Source: G963676795 sp963677215 (GTDB taxonomy: Bacteria > Desulfobacterota > Desulfuromonadia > Desulfuromonadales > Geopsychrobacteraceae). Taken from it: a DNA stretch of 64,000 bases. Below are positions 1 through 9,564 of the stretch, in pieces. The first letter of the stretch is position 1; each line of letters begins with the position of its first letter. Under the pieces are notes generated by a model. That model worked only from the letters and a program-made list of their open reading frames with translations. It made no database searches and had not been told where the DNA came from. The stretch covers positions 2,976,001 through 3,040,000 of the forward strand of contig OY781919.1 in the NCBI GenBank assembly GCA_963677215.1, written 5' to 3'. Position numbers and translations under genes: made by a program.

Positions 1-2578
1 TTGAAACCAGTTGGAAGCCGTCCATAACAGGCATCTCAATATCTGAAACAACGACGTCAAACTCATCGGGCTTAGCATTCAAGGCGTGCAGTGCTTCTTC
101 TCCGTTTTTACAGACAGTGATATTTTTGACCCCGTAGGATTTGAAATACTGGACGATGAGTTGCCTGAAAAAAACCTGATCTTCGGCCAGCAGAATGCGG
201 CATTGCTCAACGTCACAGGTCAAATCGCGCTGATAGCGCTTGGGGTCGAACTTCTGCAGCAGCGTATAGATATCCAGCAAGGTTATCAGTTCACCATTGT
301 AGAAGAAGGTTCCCATGATCCCATTTTCATCGGCCTCTTTTGTATTCAGATTTTCAGTGAGCTCAATGTGGGTGATAATGCTGCTGCCGATGATTCCGGT
401 AGGGTATTTTATCCTGGAAGGAACGATGATAATCAACTCATCTTTCGTCTCTTCCAGAGGAGAGACATCCAGGGTTTTGTCCAGCCGCAGCATTGGCATG
501 GAAATCCCGTGCCGGTGAATAAACTCCCGGTTGCCGACTTTTTTTACATCTTTTAGTTTAAATTTGTCGATTTCCGACAACAGGTTTACCGGAACGGCGA
601 AGTATTCTTCAGGAGCATAGCTGAAGACCACAACTTGCTGCTTTTCATCCTCTACCAGCCTTCTGGCAGACTGATGAATGGTCTCCTGCTGACGGGCAAA
701 GTTCAGGCCGGCTTTTTCCACCAGACCATTGATGTCGAGGATCAAGGCAACCTTGCCGTTACCGAGAATGGTGCTTCCTGCAAAAACTTTTCTATGCTTG
801 ATTAACTGGGGCAATCGCTTGACAACAATTTCCTCCTTCCCGGTAATCTGGTCGACTAGCACGCCAAAATAGTTTTGCTTGAACTGAAGCACGATAAAAA
901 TAAAGCTCTTCTTGCGTCTGTCTCCTCCGGTCCGTTGGTTTTCATAGCGATCATTTTCCCTGCGGGACTGTTCTGAGCGGCGATCCACGAATGACTTTCT
1001 CCGGTCGACAGCATTGTGGCCATCACCGGCGATGTAGGTTCTGGGAATCTCGAGAATATCTTCCAGATGAACCAGGGGGATCAATTTGTCTCTCAGTTTA
1101 AAAACCTCCTGGCCGTTGATTCTTGAAATCTGTTGCATTTCCACTTCCGGCGACAACTTGATGACCTCATTGACAGCAACCTGCGGAATAGCCAGGGTGT
1201 AAGATCCAATGTTTATGATCAGCCCGGCAATAACGGACGAATTGACAATGGCCTGGGTCAGGGGAATGCGGGCCTGGATCAGGGTGCCTTTACCGGGGTT
1301 GGTGGAGATATCCACCATACAGCCGATCTTTTCCAGGTTGTTGCGCACGACATCCATGCCGACACCCCTGCCGGACAGTTTTGTGGGCTGCTCTTTGGTG
1401 GAAAAACCGGGATGGAAAATATACTGGATAATATCCTTGTCTGAGAGAAGTTCTGCTTCTGCTTCGCTGACGACATTTTTTTCTATGGCTTTGGCTCGGA
1501 TCACATCAGGGTGAATGCCTTTGCCGTCGTCCTCTACCTCGATCAGGATCTGTCCGCTCTCATGGCGGGCTCGAAGGAATAGATTGCCTAGGATCCCCTT
1601 ACCGGCATTGGAGCGGACTTCCGGTTTTTCTATGCCGTGATCGACCGCATTGCGAACAAGGTGGGTCAGCGGGTCTGAAAATGCTTCCAGGATAGTCCGG
1701 TCCAACTCCAATTCGCCGCCGTCAATGTGCAGCTCAATCTTTTTGCCGAGTTCTCTGGACAGGTCACGGACAGTCCTCTTGTACTTATTGAACAGGTTCC
1801 CGATGGGTTGCATCCGGATCTGGATGACATGCTGATGCAGTTTGGTAATGCCTTGGGAGAGGGTCAGGAATGATTTGTCCTTTTCGTAGATAGTCAGAAA
1901 TTGATTGCGTCCCAGGACAACTTCGCCGATCAGTTCTAGCATTTCGTCCAAGACATCCACACCGATACGTATGGTACTTTTTTCAGCATCAGGCAGAGGG
2001 GCTACTGGAAGTGATTTTTCCTTCGTCACAATGCCGGACTTGACATCATCCTCTTCCAAGTCCTTGGGAAAAGAAGTGGGGATATCTTCTTTATCCGTTG
2101 TCTCTATTTCCGCTTCGTTGACTGCTGGCGTGTTGTTATCTACTAGAGTGTTACTACCTGCGGGCGTGTCCTCCTCCGGGGCACTCTGGTCCGTGTATGC
2201 ATAACCGGACTGAGCGTTTTGGAGTTCAGCGACTAGGTCATCAACATTCAGGTTACTGCCAAAATCAGGAGGGAAGAGCATGCTTGCCATGGTATCCCGT
2301 GCCCGAAAAAGGATATCGATGACATCGGCATTGATCGTTATTTCGTTGTTTCTTATTTTCTCCAATAATGTTTCAGTGTTGTGGCCGACCCTTTCGATGT
2401 TGAGGAGCTGAAAAAAACCCGCCGCCCCCTTGACTGAATGAATCGCCCGGAAAATTTCATCAATTGCGTCCGAAGATCTGTCTGTCTCCAACCCCAATAA
2501 CGTCTGCTCTATGGAGCTGAGATTTTCATTACTCTCCGCTACAAACTCTTTTAGTAATTCTTCGGAATTGATATCCAC
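1..2578 (-). CDS. cheA: Chemotaxis histidine kinase CheA with C-terminal receiver (3' end outside window)
   Basis: The reading frame is open on the minus strand from a GTG at 2578 and runs off the left edge, giving at least 859 residues. Domains in order are an HPt domain with the phospho-accepting His near residue 47 in AIHSVKGAAGFF; an acidic linker; the P3 dimerisation region (about 200-270); the ATPase with N box HLVRNAVDHGIE (about 306-317) and GRGVGMDVV; a CheW-like domain carrying an Arg-rich insertion; a second CheW-like domain; and a receiver with VVVSDIEMP containing the acceptor Asp. GTG 2578 is preferred over the in-frame ATG at 2614 because AGAGGA lies at good spacing before it and nothing comparable precedes the ATG. 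CheA autophosphorylates under chemoreceptor control. The attached receiver could act as a phosphate sink or output. No other core che gene is visible beside it, so its CheY and CheW partners probably lie left of the window. Confidence 0.93.
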   Translation of the reverse strand, partial: MDINSEELLKEFVAESNENLSSIEQTLLGLETDRSSDAIDEIFRAIHSVKGAAGFFQLLNIERVGHNTETLLEKIRNNEITINADVIDILFRARDTMASMLFPPDFGSNLNVDDLVAELQNAQSGYAYTDQSAPEEDTPAGSNTLVDNNTPAVNEAEIETTDKEDIPTSFPKDLEEDDVKSGIVTKEKSLPVAPLPDAEKSTIRIGVDVLDEMLELIGEVVLGRNQFLTIYEKDKSFLTLSQGITKLHQHVIQIRMQPIGNLFNKYKRTVRDLSRELGKKIELHIDGGELELDRTILEAFSDPLTHLVRNAVDHGIEKPEVRSNAGKGILGNLFLRARHESGQILIEVEDDGKGIHPDVIRAKAIEKNVVSEAEAELLSDKDIIQYIFHPGFSTKEQPTKLSGRGVGMDVVRNNLEKIGCMVDISTNPGKGTLIQARIPLTQAIVNSSVIAGLIINIGSYTLAIPQVAVNEVIKLSPEVEMQQISRINGQEVFKLRDKLIPLVHLEDILEIPRTYIAGDGHNAVDRRKSFVDRRSEQSRRENDRYENQRTGGDRRKKSFIFIVLQFKQNYFGVLVDQITGKEEIVVKRLPQLIKHRKVFAGSTILGNGKVALILDINGLVEKAGLNFARQQETIHQSARRLVEDEKQQVVVFSYAPEEYFAVPVNLLSEIDKFKLKDVKKVGNREFIHRHGISMPMLRLDKTLDVSPLEETKDELIIIVPSRIKYPTGIIGSSIITHIELTENLNTKEADENGIMGTFFYNGELITLLDIYTLLQKFDPKRYQRDLTCDVEQCRILLAEDQVFFRQLIVQYFKSYGVKNITVCKNGEEALHALNAKPDEFDVVVSDIEMPVMDGFQLVS

Positions 2579-3169
2579 GCTTGTCCTCTTGTGTTGCCGA
2601 AAATTAATTGCCATAAACCGGCATGACGAGCATCTTTCTTCGAACGAGAGTATCTTATAGGAAGAATGAGGAAAAATAAATTAATTATCTCAAAAAATTA
2701 CATTTAATGTCTATTATATTGAAGATAAATGCCTGTTGTGTAGACTCAAAGAGTGAGTAAAAAAAAGACGGAGATGTTGGTTGCGACATTATTATTTTTG
2801 TCGAGTGGGTAAGATTGGACAACATTTAAGACGTCATTCAGGTAGGCTACCTGATAGGGAATTGCATTTTTTTGAGGGGAGGTATGGCGTCTGTGGCACA
2901 TCGTCCTTTCAAAATTCGATATTTCTCTTTTGCGATAGAATTTTCGCTCCGATCCCCAGAATTTCATATATCGGGGTACTTTTGCAAAAAAGCCGTCGGA
3001 GCATTTCTGGCGGTTTTTCTGGTCGCTATGCCAGAACTTCCGAATGTAATCCTTCCTTGCAAAAAAAATAAAATTAAATTCATTGCGTATTTTGAGTAGT
3101 TAGCAACAATTGTAGTGATTTAACAGCAATTTCGTTTCATACAATTACAAGGCAGGTGGATTCAACGCC
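2579..3169. other. Intergenic region between divergent cheA and Cache kinase
   Basis: This AT-rich stretch of about 590 bases separates two divergent signalling genes and should hold both promoters. Short open frames are present, but none has a convincing ribosome-binding site or recognisable protein. I saw no clear riboswitch, terminator or repeat. Confidence 0.5.
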
Positions 3170-4336
3170 ATGGCGAAAAAACACACCACACTAACCGGCA
3201 CATTCAAAACGACCACCATTTTCGCTCTTATTCTTCTTGCGACGGTCATTATCATTATTCAGACACTGATCTACAGTCATGTTTTTCTAACGCATGCCGC
3301 TCTGACCCGCTCCGATTATATTGCATTGCAGAAAGAGAAGATCCAACGCGAGGTTATGAGGGTTGTCGGACTTGTCGATGAGCAGCGATCACATACCGTT
3401 GAGCAAGCCCGAGAGGAAGTAAAGAACAGAACCTATGAGGCTTATTCAATTGCGAATCACATCTTTCTGAAATACCGAGATAGCAGGCCATTACCCGAAA
3501 TCCAAGAGATGATCGTCGACGCCTTGCGACCGATTCGTTATGGCAATGAAGATCTCGGTTACTATTTTATGACCACTCTTGAGGGTCTAGAAATTCTATT
3601 TGCAGATCGGCCCCGGTTCGAAGGAACAAACATGATTGATCTGCAGGATAAAGAAGGTCGGTTTATTATCCGGGAGATGATTGATATTGCCCGCAACGAT
3701 GGTGAAGACTTTTATGAATACCTTTGGTCGAGACCGAAGAGTCGCGGGGAAAATCACCAAAAGATCTCGTATATCAAGTATTTCCCTCCGCTGAACTGCG
3801 TCATCGGTACCGGTCTTTATTATGAGGATATTGAGCACCAGATAACCAATAAGCTGTTGTCTGCTATTGCAAAGATTCGCTTTGGTAGCGATGGATATAT
3901 TTTTATCAATACCCTTGATGGGAATGCTTTGGTTTCAAGTGGGGAAAGGTTTTCCGGCGAAAGAAAACTCTGGGAGGTATACGACAAGGAACCGGAAAAA
4001 ATGAGGGCTATTTTTAACCTGGAGCATCAGGCAGCGTTGAAACCTGATGGTGATTACATCTATTACAGTTTCAACAAACCTTCTGCTCCTGACCAGAATT
4101 TCCCCAAAGCATCGTTCATTTACGGTCTGCCCGAACTGAACTGGTTAGTTGGTGCCGGGGTTTATCTGGACGATGTTGAAAAAAGTATAGTTGTGCTCGA
4201 AAATGAAATCTTCAAAAACAGAATAACCTCAATTTTAACCAGTATTTTACTGACGCTTGGAATTTCCGCCCTGCTGATCGTGTTTTTCAATTTTTATAAC
4301 ACTACTGTCCGGTTAAAAAATCAGACAACGTTGTAA
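3170..4336 (+). CDS. 5' fragment: membrane Cache sensor part of the split kinase
   Basis: This 388-residue open frame contains the first transmembrane helix (about residues 14-36), the two Cache modules (about 45-345) and the second transmembrane helix (about 350-372). It then reads 36 bases into the IS left end and stops. The Cache fold binds small ligands such as carboxylates or amino acids, but the ligand cannot be told from sequence. If translated, the product would be an inserted membrane sensor with no kinase domain, possibly able to heterodimerise with related sensors. It most likely represents a dead fragment. Confidence 0.75.
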   Translation: MAKKHTTLTGTFKTTTIFALILLATVIIIIQTLIYSHVFLTHAALTRSDYIALQKEKIQREVMRVVGLVDEQRSHTVEQAREEVKNRTYEAYSIANHIFLKYRDSRPLPEIQEMIVDALRPIRYGNEDLGYYFMTTLEGLEILFADRPRFEGTNMIDLQDKEGRFIIREMIDIARNDGEDFYEYLWSRPKSRGENHQKISYIKYFPPLNCVIGTGLYYEDIEHQITNKLLSAIAKIRFGSDGYIFINTLDGNALVSSGERFSGERKLWEVYDKEPEKMRAIFNLEHQAALKPDGDYIYYSFNKPSAPDQNFPKASFIYGLPELNWLVGAGVYLDDVEKSIVVLENEIFKNRITSILTSILLTLGISALLIVFFNFYNTTVRLKNQTTL

Positions 4337-5620
4337 GTTGTTGATAATAATTGTTCTTTGACATAACTGTTCCGTTTTCGATTTGAATTCACCCCACGAA
4401 TATGGGGAGATACCTTCCATCAACGCAGGAGGTATCGATGAATTCAGGCCAAACCGTTTTCAGGCAACTGCTGCAGTTTCTGCCACGTCACGATTTCAAT
4501 CTGTGCGTTCGCCGCTACCGTGGTGATTATCGGGCCAGAAAGTTTTCGACATTCGATCAATTTCTGTGCCTTGCCTATGCCCAGATGGCTGGCCGTGAAA
4601 GCTTGCGCGATATTGAAACCTGTTTGAACTCTCACCGCGAGAAGCTTTATCACATCGGCTTTCGTGGTTCTGTGTCCCGCTCAACTCTGGCTGATAGCAG
4701 TGAGCGAAGAGACTGGCGCATCTTTCAAGACTTCGGCCATGTCCTGATTCGCATGGCGCAGCGTCTTTACTGTGACGAACCGTTTGCCCTGGAGCTCGGT
4801 CAGCCACTGTATGCTTTCGATTCAACGACCATCGATCTGTGCCTGTCCCTGTTCCCGTGGGCTGGATACAAAACGACGAAGTCGGCGGTTAAGATGCATA
4901 CTCTGCTTGATCTGCGAGGCACCATCCCGACTTACGTCGCCGTCACGACAGGCAAAGTACATGACGTCCGAATGCTTGATTCTCTGCCGGTAACCGAGAA
5001 TGCCATTTACACCATGGACAAGGCCTATACCGACTTCTCGCGACTCTATACGTTGCATCAGCAAGGAGGTTTCTTCGTCATCAGGGCAAAAGACAATTTG
5101 CGCTACAGGCGACTTTATTCCGCAGCCAAAGAGAAGTCAGCCGGGATCAAAGCAGACCAGACGATAGTCCTGGTCACTCCCAAATCGAAAAAGGACTATC
5201 CGGAAAAGCTCCGTCGGATCAGTTATGTTGACAAAGATCGGAACAAACATCTGGTCTTTTTGACCAACAATTTTGCGATTTCAGCAACGACTGTTGCCGA
5301 AGTCTATAAGCAGCGCTGGCAGGTGGAACTATTTTTCAAGTGGGTCAAACAACACCTGCGGATCAAATCGTTTCACGGAACATCGATCAACGCTGTGAAG
5401 AGCCAGATATGGGTCGCACTGAGCATTTATCTTCTGGTTGTCATTGCGAAGAAAAAGCTCAAAATTCCATGCGAGCTCTACACTTTTTTACAGATTCTAG
5501 AGGTCAATTTGTTTGAGAAAAAGCCCATTTCTTCACTGGTTGCCGATGCTCTCAAGCAAATTCAAGACCTCCCTAACAGTAACCAGCTGGATTTATTCAG
5601 CTATTAACCGGACAGTAGTG
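4300..5620 (+). mobile_element. IS4-family insertion sequence, copy 1
   Basis: The element is 1,321 bp and is bounded by perfect 17-bp terminal inverted repeats (CACTACTGTCCGGTTAA at the left end and its complement at the right). It is flanked by the direct repeat TTTTTATAA at 4291-4299 and 5621-5629. A TTGACA hexamer at 4358-4363 could be the transposase -35 box. It is the same length as the copy at 29292-30612, the ends I compared base by base are identical, and the encoded transposases are identical, so movement was recent. It interrupts a sensor kinase gene. Confidence 0.95.
4438..5607 (+). CDS. IS4-family DDE transposase
   Basis: This 389-residue transposase has an N-terminal DUF4372-like region (about 1-75) and a DDE_Tnp_1 catalytic domain. 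The first catalytic Asp lies in YAFDSTTID and the second in YTMDKAYTD. The Glu lies in the IS4-type Y-(2)-R-(3)-E-(6)-K signature, seen here as YKQRWQVELFFKWVK. An in-frame ATG at 4402 exists, but AGGAGG five bases before 4438 strongly favours the downstream start. The length is typical for the family and the enzyme looks intact. It catalyses cut-and-paste movement of its own element. Confidence 0.95.
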   Translation: MNSGQTVFRQLLQFLPRHDFNLCVRRYRGDYRARKFSTFDQFLCLAYAQMAGRESLRDIETCLNSHREKLYHIGFRGSVSRSTLADSSERRDWRIFQDFGHVLIRMAQRLYCDEPFALELGQPLYAFDSTTIDLCLSLFPWAGYKTTKSAVKMHTLLDLRGTIPTYVAVTTGKVHDVRMLDSLPVTENAIYTMDKAYTDFSRLYTLHQQGGFFVIRAKDNLRYRRLYSAAKEKSAGIKADQTIVLVTPKSKKDYPEKLRRISYVDKDRNKHLVFLTNNFAISATTVAEVYKQRWQVELFFKWVKQHLRIKSFHGTSINAVKSQIWVALSIYLLVVIAKKKLKIPCELYTFLQILEVNLFEKKPISSLVADALKQIQDLPNSNQLDLFSY

Positions 5621-5648
5621 TTTTTATAACAAGAAAATTAACAAAGAT

Positions 5649-7268
5649 TTGACATCTATTGTTGCAGCATTTGGCAAAGTTGCGAATGAAGACCAGGAAA
5701 TCAACAGAGAAGAGATTCATTATTCTGAATTGGCCCAGATAGCAGAAAGCGCCAACACTGTCCTGCGCGACAAAGTCAGCGCAATGGAAACCTTGAGAAG
5801 AAGCGAATCGCGATTCAGGGAGTTGGCGGAACTTCTTCCCGAGGCCGTCTATGAGGCTGATGATAATCTGATGATCACCTATGCCAATCAGAGAGCCCAT
5901 GACCTGTTTGGTTACGACGAAAACGACATCAAGGCTGGTTTGCTGATCAAAAATCTTGTCGTTCCAGAGGACTTGCCGCGAGCAGCACAAAATATCCAGC
6001 AGATTATGACTGGCGAAGCGCATGGGCGCAGTGAATATCGTTGTATCACAAAAGACGGCTCAGTCTTTCCAGCGCTGTTTCACAGTGTGGTTATGCTTTC
6101 CGTTAGCAAGATGGTTGGAATGCGCGGAATCATTGTTGATCTGACTGAGCGCAAAAAAGCTGAAGACGAAATTCTGAGGCTGCGCAAACTGGAATCGATC
6201 GGCGTCCTGGCCGGAGGGATTGCTCATGACTTCAATAACCTGCTGGCCGGCCTTTTCGGCAATATTGAAATGGCGAAAAGATACCTGAAGAGCGAAGACG
6301 ATGCCTATAAATATATTGAGTCCGCCTGCAATGCGATGGAGCGGGCAACGAGCCTGACAAAACAGTTATTGACCTTCGCCAAGGGCGGAGATCCCATCAA
6401 GGAAGCACTGTCGCTGGCGGAGTTGATTGATGAGACAGCTCGTTTTAGTCTTCGCGGGAGCAATGTGAGACTGTCATTGCAGATCGAGCCGGACTTATGG
6501 ATGGTCGATGCGGATAAGGGGCAGTTGAGTCAGGTGATCAGTAATCTGGTGATTAATGCAAAACAGGCTATGCCCGAAGGAGGGAAGATCACGATAAATG
6601 CGGAAAATCTATCACTGGAAAATCACAACTGGGTTCGCCTGCAGGTACAGGATCAGGGTGAAGGCATCGATCCAGAACTTCTGGATAAGATTTTCGATCC
6701 TTACTTCACGACAAAAGCAGAAGGGAGTGGACTGGGACTAGCAACTTGCTATTCAATTATCAGCAAGCACAAGGGGCAGATAAATGTCGATTCCGTTACT
6801 GGACTTGGTACGACATTCACGATTATGTTGCCGACAGTCACGGCTGAAAAAATGATTTCCTCTTCTCCTGAAGTTGCTGAGAATGGGCCTCAGCAGAAGT
6901 TAAAGATTCTAATTCTAGACGATGAAGAGATGATTCGCCAGATGCTGGGAAGCATGCTCGAAGAAATGGATCATTCCATAACTTATGCTGAGCGAAGCCA
7001 AGAAGCCATTCAGTTCTATTCAGATGCACTTAGTGATGCCCCTTACGACATCGTCATTACCGATCTGACCCTGCCGGGAGATATCGGTGGGCTAGAAACG
7101 GCAAGGGCCATTCAGGCGCTTGATGAAGACGCTAGAATTATCGTCTCCAGCGGCTATGCAAATGATCCCGTTATGGCCAATTTTGCCGAGTATGGCTTTG
7201 CCGGAAGAGTTGTCAAACCTTATCGTTTTTCAGAACTTAAACAAACAATACAGGATTGCTCAGGCTGA
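5649..7268 (+). CDS. 3' fragment: PAS-histidine kinase-receiver part of the split kinase
   Basis: This 539-residue frame opens at a TTG just after the IS right end. It holds the tail of the HAMP-like linker, a PAS domain (about 52-175), HisKA with the phospho-accepting His in GGIAHDFNN (about residue 195), HATPase with NLVINAKQAM, DQGEGI and GSGLGLATCYS, and a receiver (about 415-535) with VITDLTLPG. If the TTG or another start were used, a soluble constitutive kinase-receiver could be made, driven by read-through from the IS. I see no good ribosome-binding site for it. It is treated as the remnant half of one gene. Confidence 0.7.
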   Translation: MTSIVAAFGKVANEDQEINREEIHYSELAQIAESANTVLRDKVSAMETLRRSESRFRELAELLPEAVYEADDNLMITYANQRAHDLFGYDENDIKAGLLIKNLVVPEDLPRAAQNIQQIMTGEAHGRSEYRCITKDGSVFPALFHSVVMLSVSKMVGMRGIIVDLTERKKAEDEILRLRKLESIGVLAGGIAHDFNNLLAGLFGNIEMAKRYLKSEDDAYKYIESACNAMERATSLTKQLLTFAKGGDPIKEALSLAELIDETARFSLRGSNVRLSLQIEPDLWMVDADKGQLSQVISNLVINAKQAMPEGGKITINAENLSLENHNWVRLQVQDQGEGIDPELLDKIFDPYFTTKAEGSGLGLATCYSIISKHKGQINVDSVTGLGTTFTIMLPTVTAEKMISSSPEVAENGPQQKLKILILDDEEMIRQMLGSMLEEMDHSITYAERSQEAIQFYSDALSDAPYDIVITDLTLPGDIGGLETARAIQALDEDARIIVSSGYANDPVMANFAEYGFAGRVVKPYRFSELKQTIQDCSG

Positions 7269-7675
7269 TCGACCGTTGTTGTTATCAGAATTATCGATAT
7301 TCCATGGGCTACTCACTAGTACGATATTTTTTGCTTGTTTCTGTTGTTAGATATTTGACAGAAATTGGCTGGGAAAAGCGGTCTTTCAGAAATCTGTAAA
7401 ACACATTAGAAGAAACTGGGGCTGGGGTTTCATCAATACAGGTAGTTTCTAAAAATTACTTTTTTGGCAATCCCAGTCAAATGTCTTTCACTCATATCAG
7501 AGTAAAATCAAAGAATTATTTATTCGCAACTCTGTCTCGCCAACAGCTTCTGCAATGCATAGTAGTGTACAGATGCTCGTTGACAATTGTATGCTTTTGG
7601 GTGTTGGATAATATCCAGTATCAAAATTTTTGTGCGACAGTCGCTATTCCAATACTTTTTACCAGGTGCGGTATT
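7269..7675. other. Intergenic region, no feature recognised
   Basis: About 400 bases of AT-rich sequence lie between the split kinase and the next membrane PAS protein. The downstream frame is open back to 7481, but the upstream part encodes no recognisable domain and is not needed for the predicted membrane topology. I see no terminator or riboswitch. Confidence 0.4.
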
Positions 7676-8920
7676 ATGATTCAACTGCTTGATGTCAGGA
7701 CCCTGTTCGCAGTCTGGTCCATTGTCTGTGCAGTGCTTACCTTTAACCTGTCCATGTATTGGTTTTATAACCGTGCAGAAAAAAGTGCCGGTTGGTGGGC
7801 TCTGGCCATGTTGGCTACGGCATGTGGCTCTTTCCTTTTCGTGTTTCGCGGCTTATTGCCATCTTTCATTTCTATTGTACTCGCGAACACATTGTTCATT
7901 TTAGGCTGGTCTTTGTTCAGCACGGGACTACGAAGGTTCTTTTACCTGAAAAAAGGGATAGCCTGGGAAATAGCCCCTGTTCTGGTTTTGTTTAGTACGT
8001 TTCTGTATTACACTTATGTGCTTCCCGATTTAATCAACAGGATACTGATCATTTCGATCCTGCTGTGTATTGCATCTTTTCGTTGTTTCTACCTGCTGTT
8101 AGAAAGAACCGAAACCGGTCTGAAAATGAGTAGTATTTCAGCTGGATACTCCAGCTTGATTATATCCATTTTTTTCCTGACCAGAATTGTTTTGACACTC
8201 ATTGGCATCGGAACCCCTCAGACCCAGTACTTTCTGTCCCCGAACTTTGTCACAGTCATCATGATGTTTATTCTTATCGGCGGATATGTTTCGTTGACCA
8301 TTGGATTAATCTCTCTCCCCGGCCGACGAAACAGGAATAATTTGCATGAGACCGCCCTAAATTTGGAAAGGTCTAACCTCAAACTTCAACAGAGCGAAGC
8401 AAGGTTTCAAAGCTTTTACAATGTTGCTTTCGAAGGGATCGTTTTTTCTGAAAACGCAAGAATCATCGATGCGAACAACAGGTTTGCAGAAATGGTTGAG
8501 CTCAGTATTGAGGAACTGCAGGGTCTTCCCGTTACAAGCGTTGTTGTCCCAGAGCATAGGAAGACGGTAACGAAAAATATTTCAACACAGTTCGAAGATA
8601 CATATGAATCAGTTCTATTAACAAAGGAAGGGCATAACGTCAATGTCGAAGTCCATGCCGGCTCTTATAACCTTCAAGGGAGAAATGTCAGAGTTTCGGC
8701 CATTCGGGATATTACCGAGCAGCTTCGAGCTGAAGCTGAAATTCAGCAGTTGCAAGAGATTTTGCCGATCTGCTCTATATGTAAAAAAATCCGTGATGAC
8801 AAAGGCTACTGGAGCAGGCTTGAAGATTACTTTCGACAGCATAATGATACGAAGTTCTCTCACGGATATTGCCCTGAATGTGGCCAAAAAGAACTCGAAA
8901 AGATCAAAGGGAAACAATAG
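7676..8920 (+). CDS. Multi-pass membrane PAS protein with C-terminal four-cysteine module
   Basis: The product is 414 residues. The N-terminal ~215 residues form about seven hydrophobic helices. A short linker and a PAS domain (about 235-350) follow, and the protein ends in a compact module with CSxCKKIRDDxGYW near the start and HGYCPECG near the end. Two CxxC pairs in this module suggest a zinc ribbon. The same module closes the receiver protein at 9565-10232. There is no kinase, cyclase or methyl-accepting domain, so the output is unknown. ATG 7676, with AGGTG upstream, is preferred to the open upstream codons from 7481 because the membrane domain starts there. Similar endings are common in deltaproteobacterial PAS and receiver proteins, to my knowledge without an assigned function. 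Confidence 0.75.
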   Translation: MIQLLDVRTLFAVWSIVCAVLTFNLSMYWFYNRAEKSAGWWALAMLATACGSFLFVFRGLLPSFISIVLANTLFILGWSLFSTGLRRFFYLKKGIAWEIAPVLVLFSTFLYYTYVLPDLINRILIISILLCIASFRCFYLLLERTETGLKMSSISAGYSSLIISIFFLTRIVLTLIGIGTPQTQYFLSPNFVTVIMMFILIGGYVSLTIGLISLPGRRNRNNLHETALNLERSNLKLQQSEARFQSFYNVAFEGIVFSENARIIDANNRFAEMVELSIEELQGLPVTSVVVPEHRKTVTKNISTQFEDTYESVLLTKEGHNVNVEVHAGSYNLQGRNVRVSAIRDITEQLRAEAEIQQLQEILPICSICKKIRDDKGYWSRLEDYFRQHNDTKFSHGYCPECGQKELEKIKGKQ

Positions 8921-9164
8921 CTCTATACGCAAAATTAGCCCAACGAATCAACTTCAGAGTCATAAGATTCAGCCTAAAAAACCGTCCAGCTTTCCGAGAA
9001 CGTGATGCAGTTCTCTTCTTTAAAAATCGATTGATTTTTTTTTGCTGGCCCCAGCATTAGACATTTCTCGGATCATTGTAATATAGTTCATTTTAAAATA
9101 TTAGCAGTTATTTATTGGTCAATATTTTCTCTTCCAGAAGTTCTAAGATTTGAAGGTAAATATC

Positions 9165-9312
9165 CCCCAGTCAAACTGGGGCATTGGGTGATTGCTAGCC
9201 CCTCAAAGGGGCTTTAACGCAATCACAAAGTCAAAAACTTAGAACCATGCGCTCGGGTTAATCATACTCCCGCAAAAGTAGAACTTTTTGAGTCCCCCGG
9301 CAAAACTGGGGG
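9165..9312. repeat. Hairpin cluster, possible IS200/IS605-type non-autonomous remnant or structured RNA
   Basis: Three inverted repeats lie within 150 bases. The first pairs CCCCAGT (9165-9171) with ACTGGGG (9175-9181) around a CAA loop. The second is a two-tier hairpin: GTGATTGC (9188-9195) pairs with GCAATCAC (9219-9226), and inside it AGCCCCT (9197-9203) pairs with AGGGGCT (9207-9213), again with a CAA loop. The third pairs CCCCC (9294-9298) with GGGGG (9308-9312). Short GC stems with small loops are typical of IS200/IS605 ends and of REP-like elements. No transposase or TnpB remains, so this assignment is an inference. Confidence 0.4.
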
Positions 9313-9337
9313 ATTCCATATTTTCACTAAAGAGAAA

Positions 9338-9374
9338 AACCCCGATACACTGGAGGGGAAAGCGTATCGGGGTT
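9338..9374 (-). terminator. Strong 11-bp hairpin with T-rich tail on the minus strand
   Basis: AACCCCGATAC (9338-9348) pairs perfectly with GTATCGGGGTT (9364-9374) around a 15-base loop. Read on the minus strand, the stem is followed by TTTCTCTTT, as expected of an intrinsic terminator. No minus-strand gene ends here, so it may belong to the remnant element at 9165-9312 or to an unannotated small RNA. Confidence 0.4.
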
Positions 9375-9564
9375 TACGTCCATCAAGACGAATCTTAGAA
9401 TATTTTAAAGCTCCACACATGTCAATAGCAGAATTCATCATGAAATTTATGACTTTTGAGATATGCTTTTTCTCGTTCAGTAAACTTAGTGGGTGCCAAT
9501 ATATACTTTTTAATGTTATTGTGCCTGCTTTAGATTCTATATTTTCCACCTTGGGAGCTTCAGC

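Larger units (their letters stand above)
3170..7268 (+). pseudogene. Cache hybrid histidine kinase interrupted by an IS element
   Basis: A single gene has been split by the insertion element at 4300-5620. Removing the element plus one copy of the 9-bp duplication TTTTTATAA joins ...FFNFYN to KKINKDL... in the same frame and restores a protein of about 922 residues. The restored architecture is an N-terminal transmembrane segment, a double Cache periplasmic sensor, a second transmembrane segment, a HAMP-like linker, PAS, HisKA (GGIAHDFNNLLAG), HATPase and a C-terminal receiver. The ATG at 3170 is preceded by a purine-rich AGGTGG. The frame otherwise looks undamaged, which implies a recent insertion. 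The sensor and kinase halves are now separate, so membrane ligand signalling is probably lost. Confidence 0.9.
8921..9564. other. Long intergenic region with a cluster of hairpins
   Basis: This 640-base gap contains no credible protein. Its middle part (9165-9374) contains four strong hairpins listed separately. The flanks are AT-rich. The last 40 bases should carry the ribosome-binding region of the response regulator at 9565. Confidence 0.5.

Noticed and set aside
4402..4437. Upstream ATG of the transposase
   Set aside because: The AGGAGG motif lies between it and the next ATG at 4438, which therefore is the better start; the same holds for the second copy.
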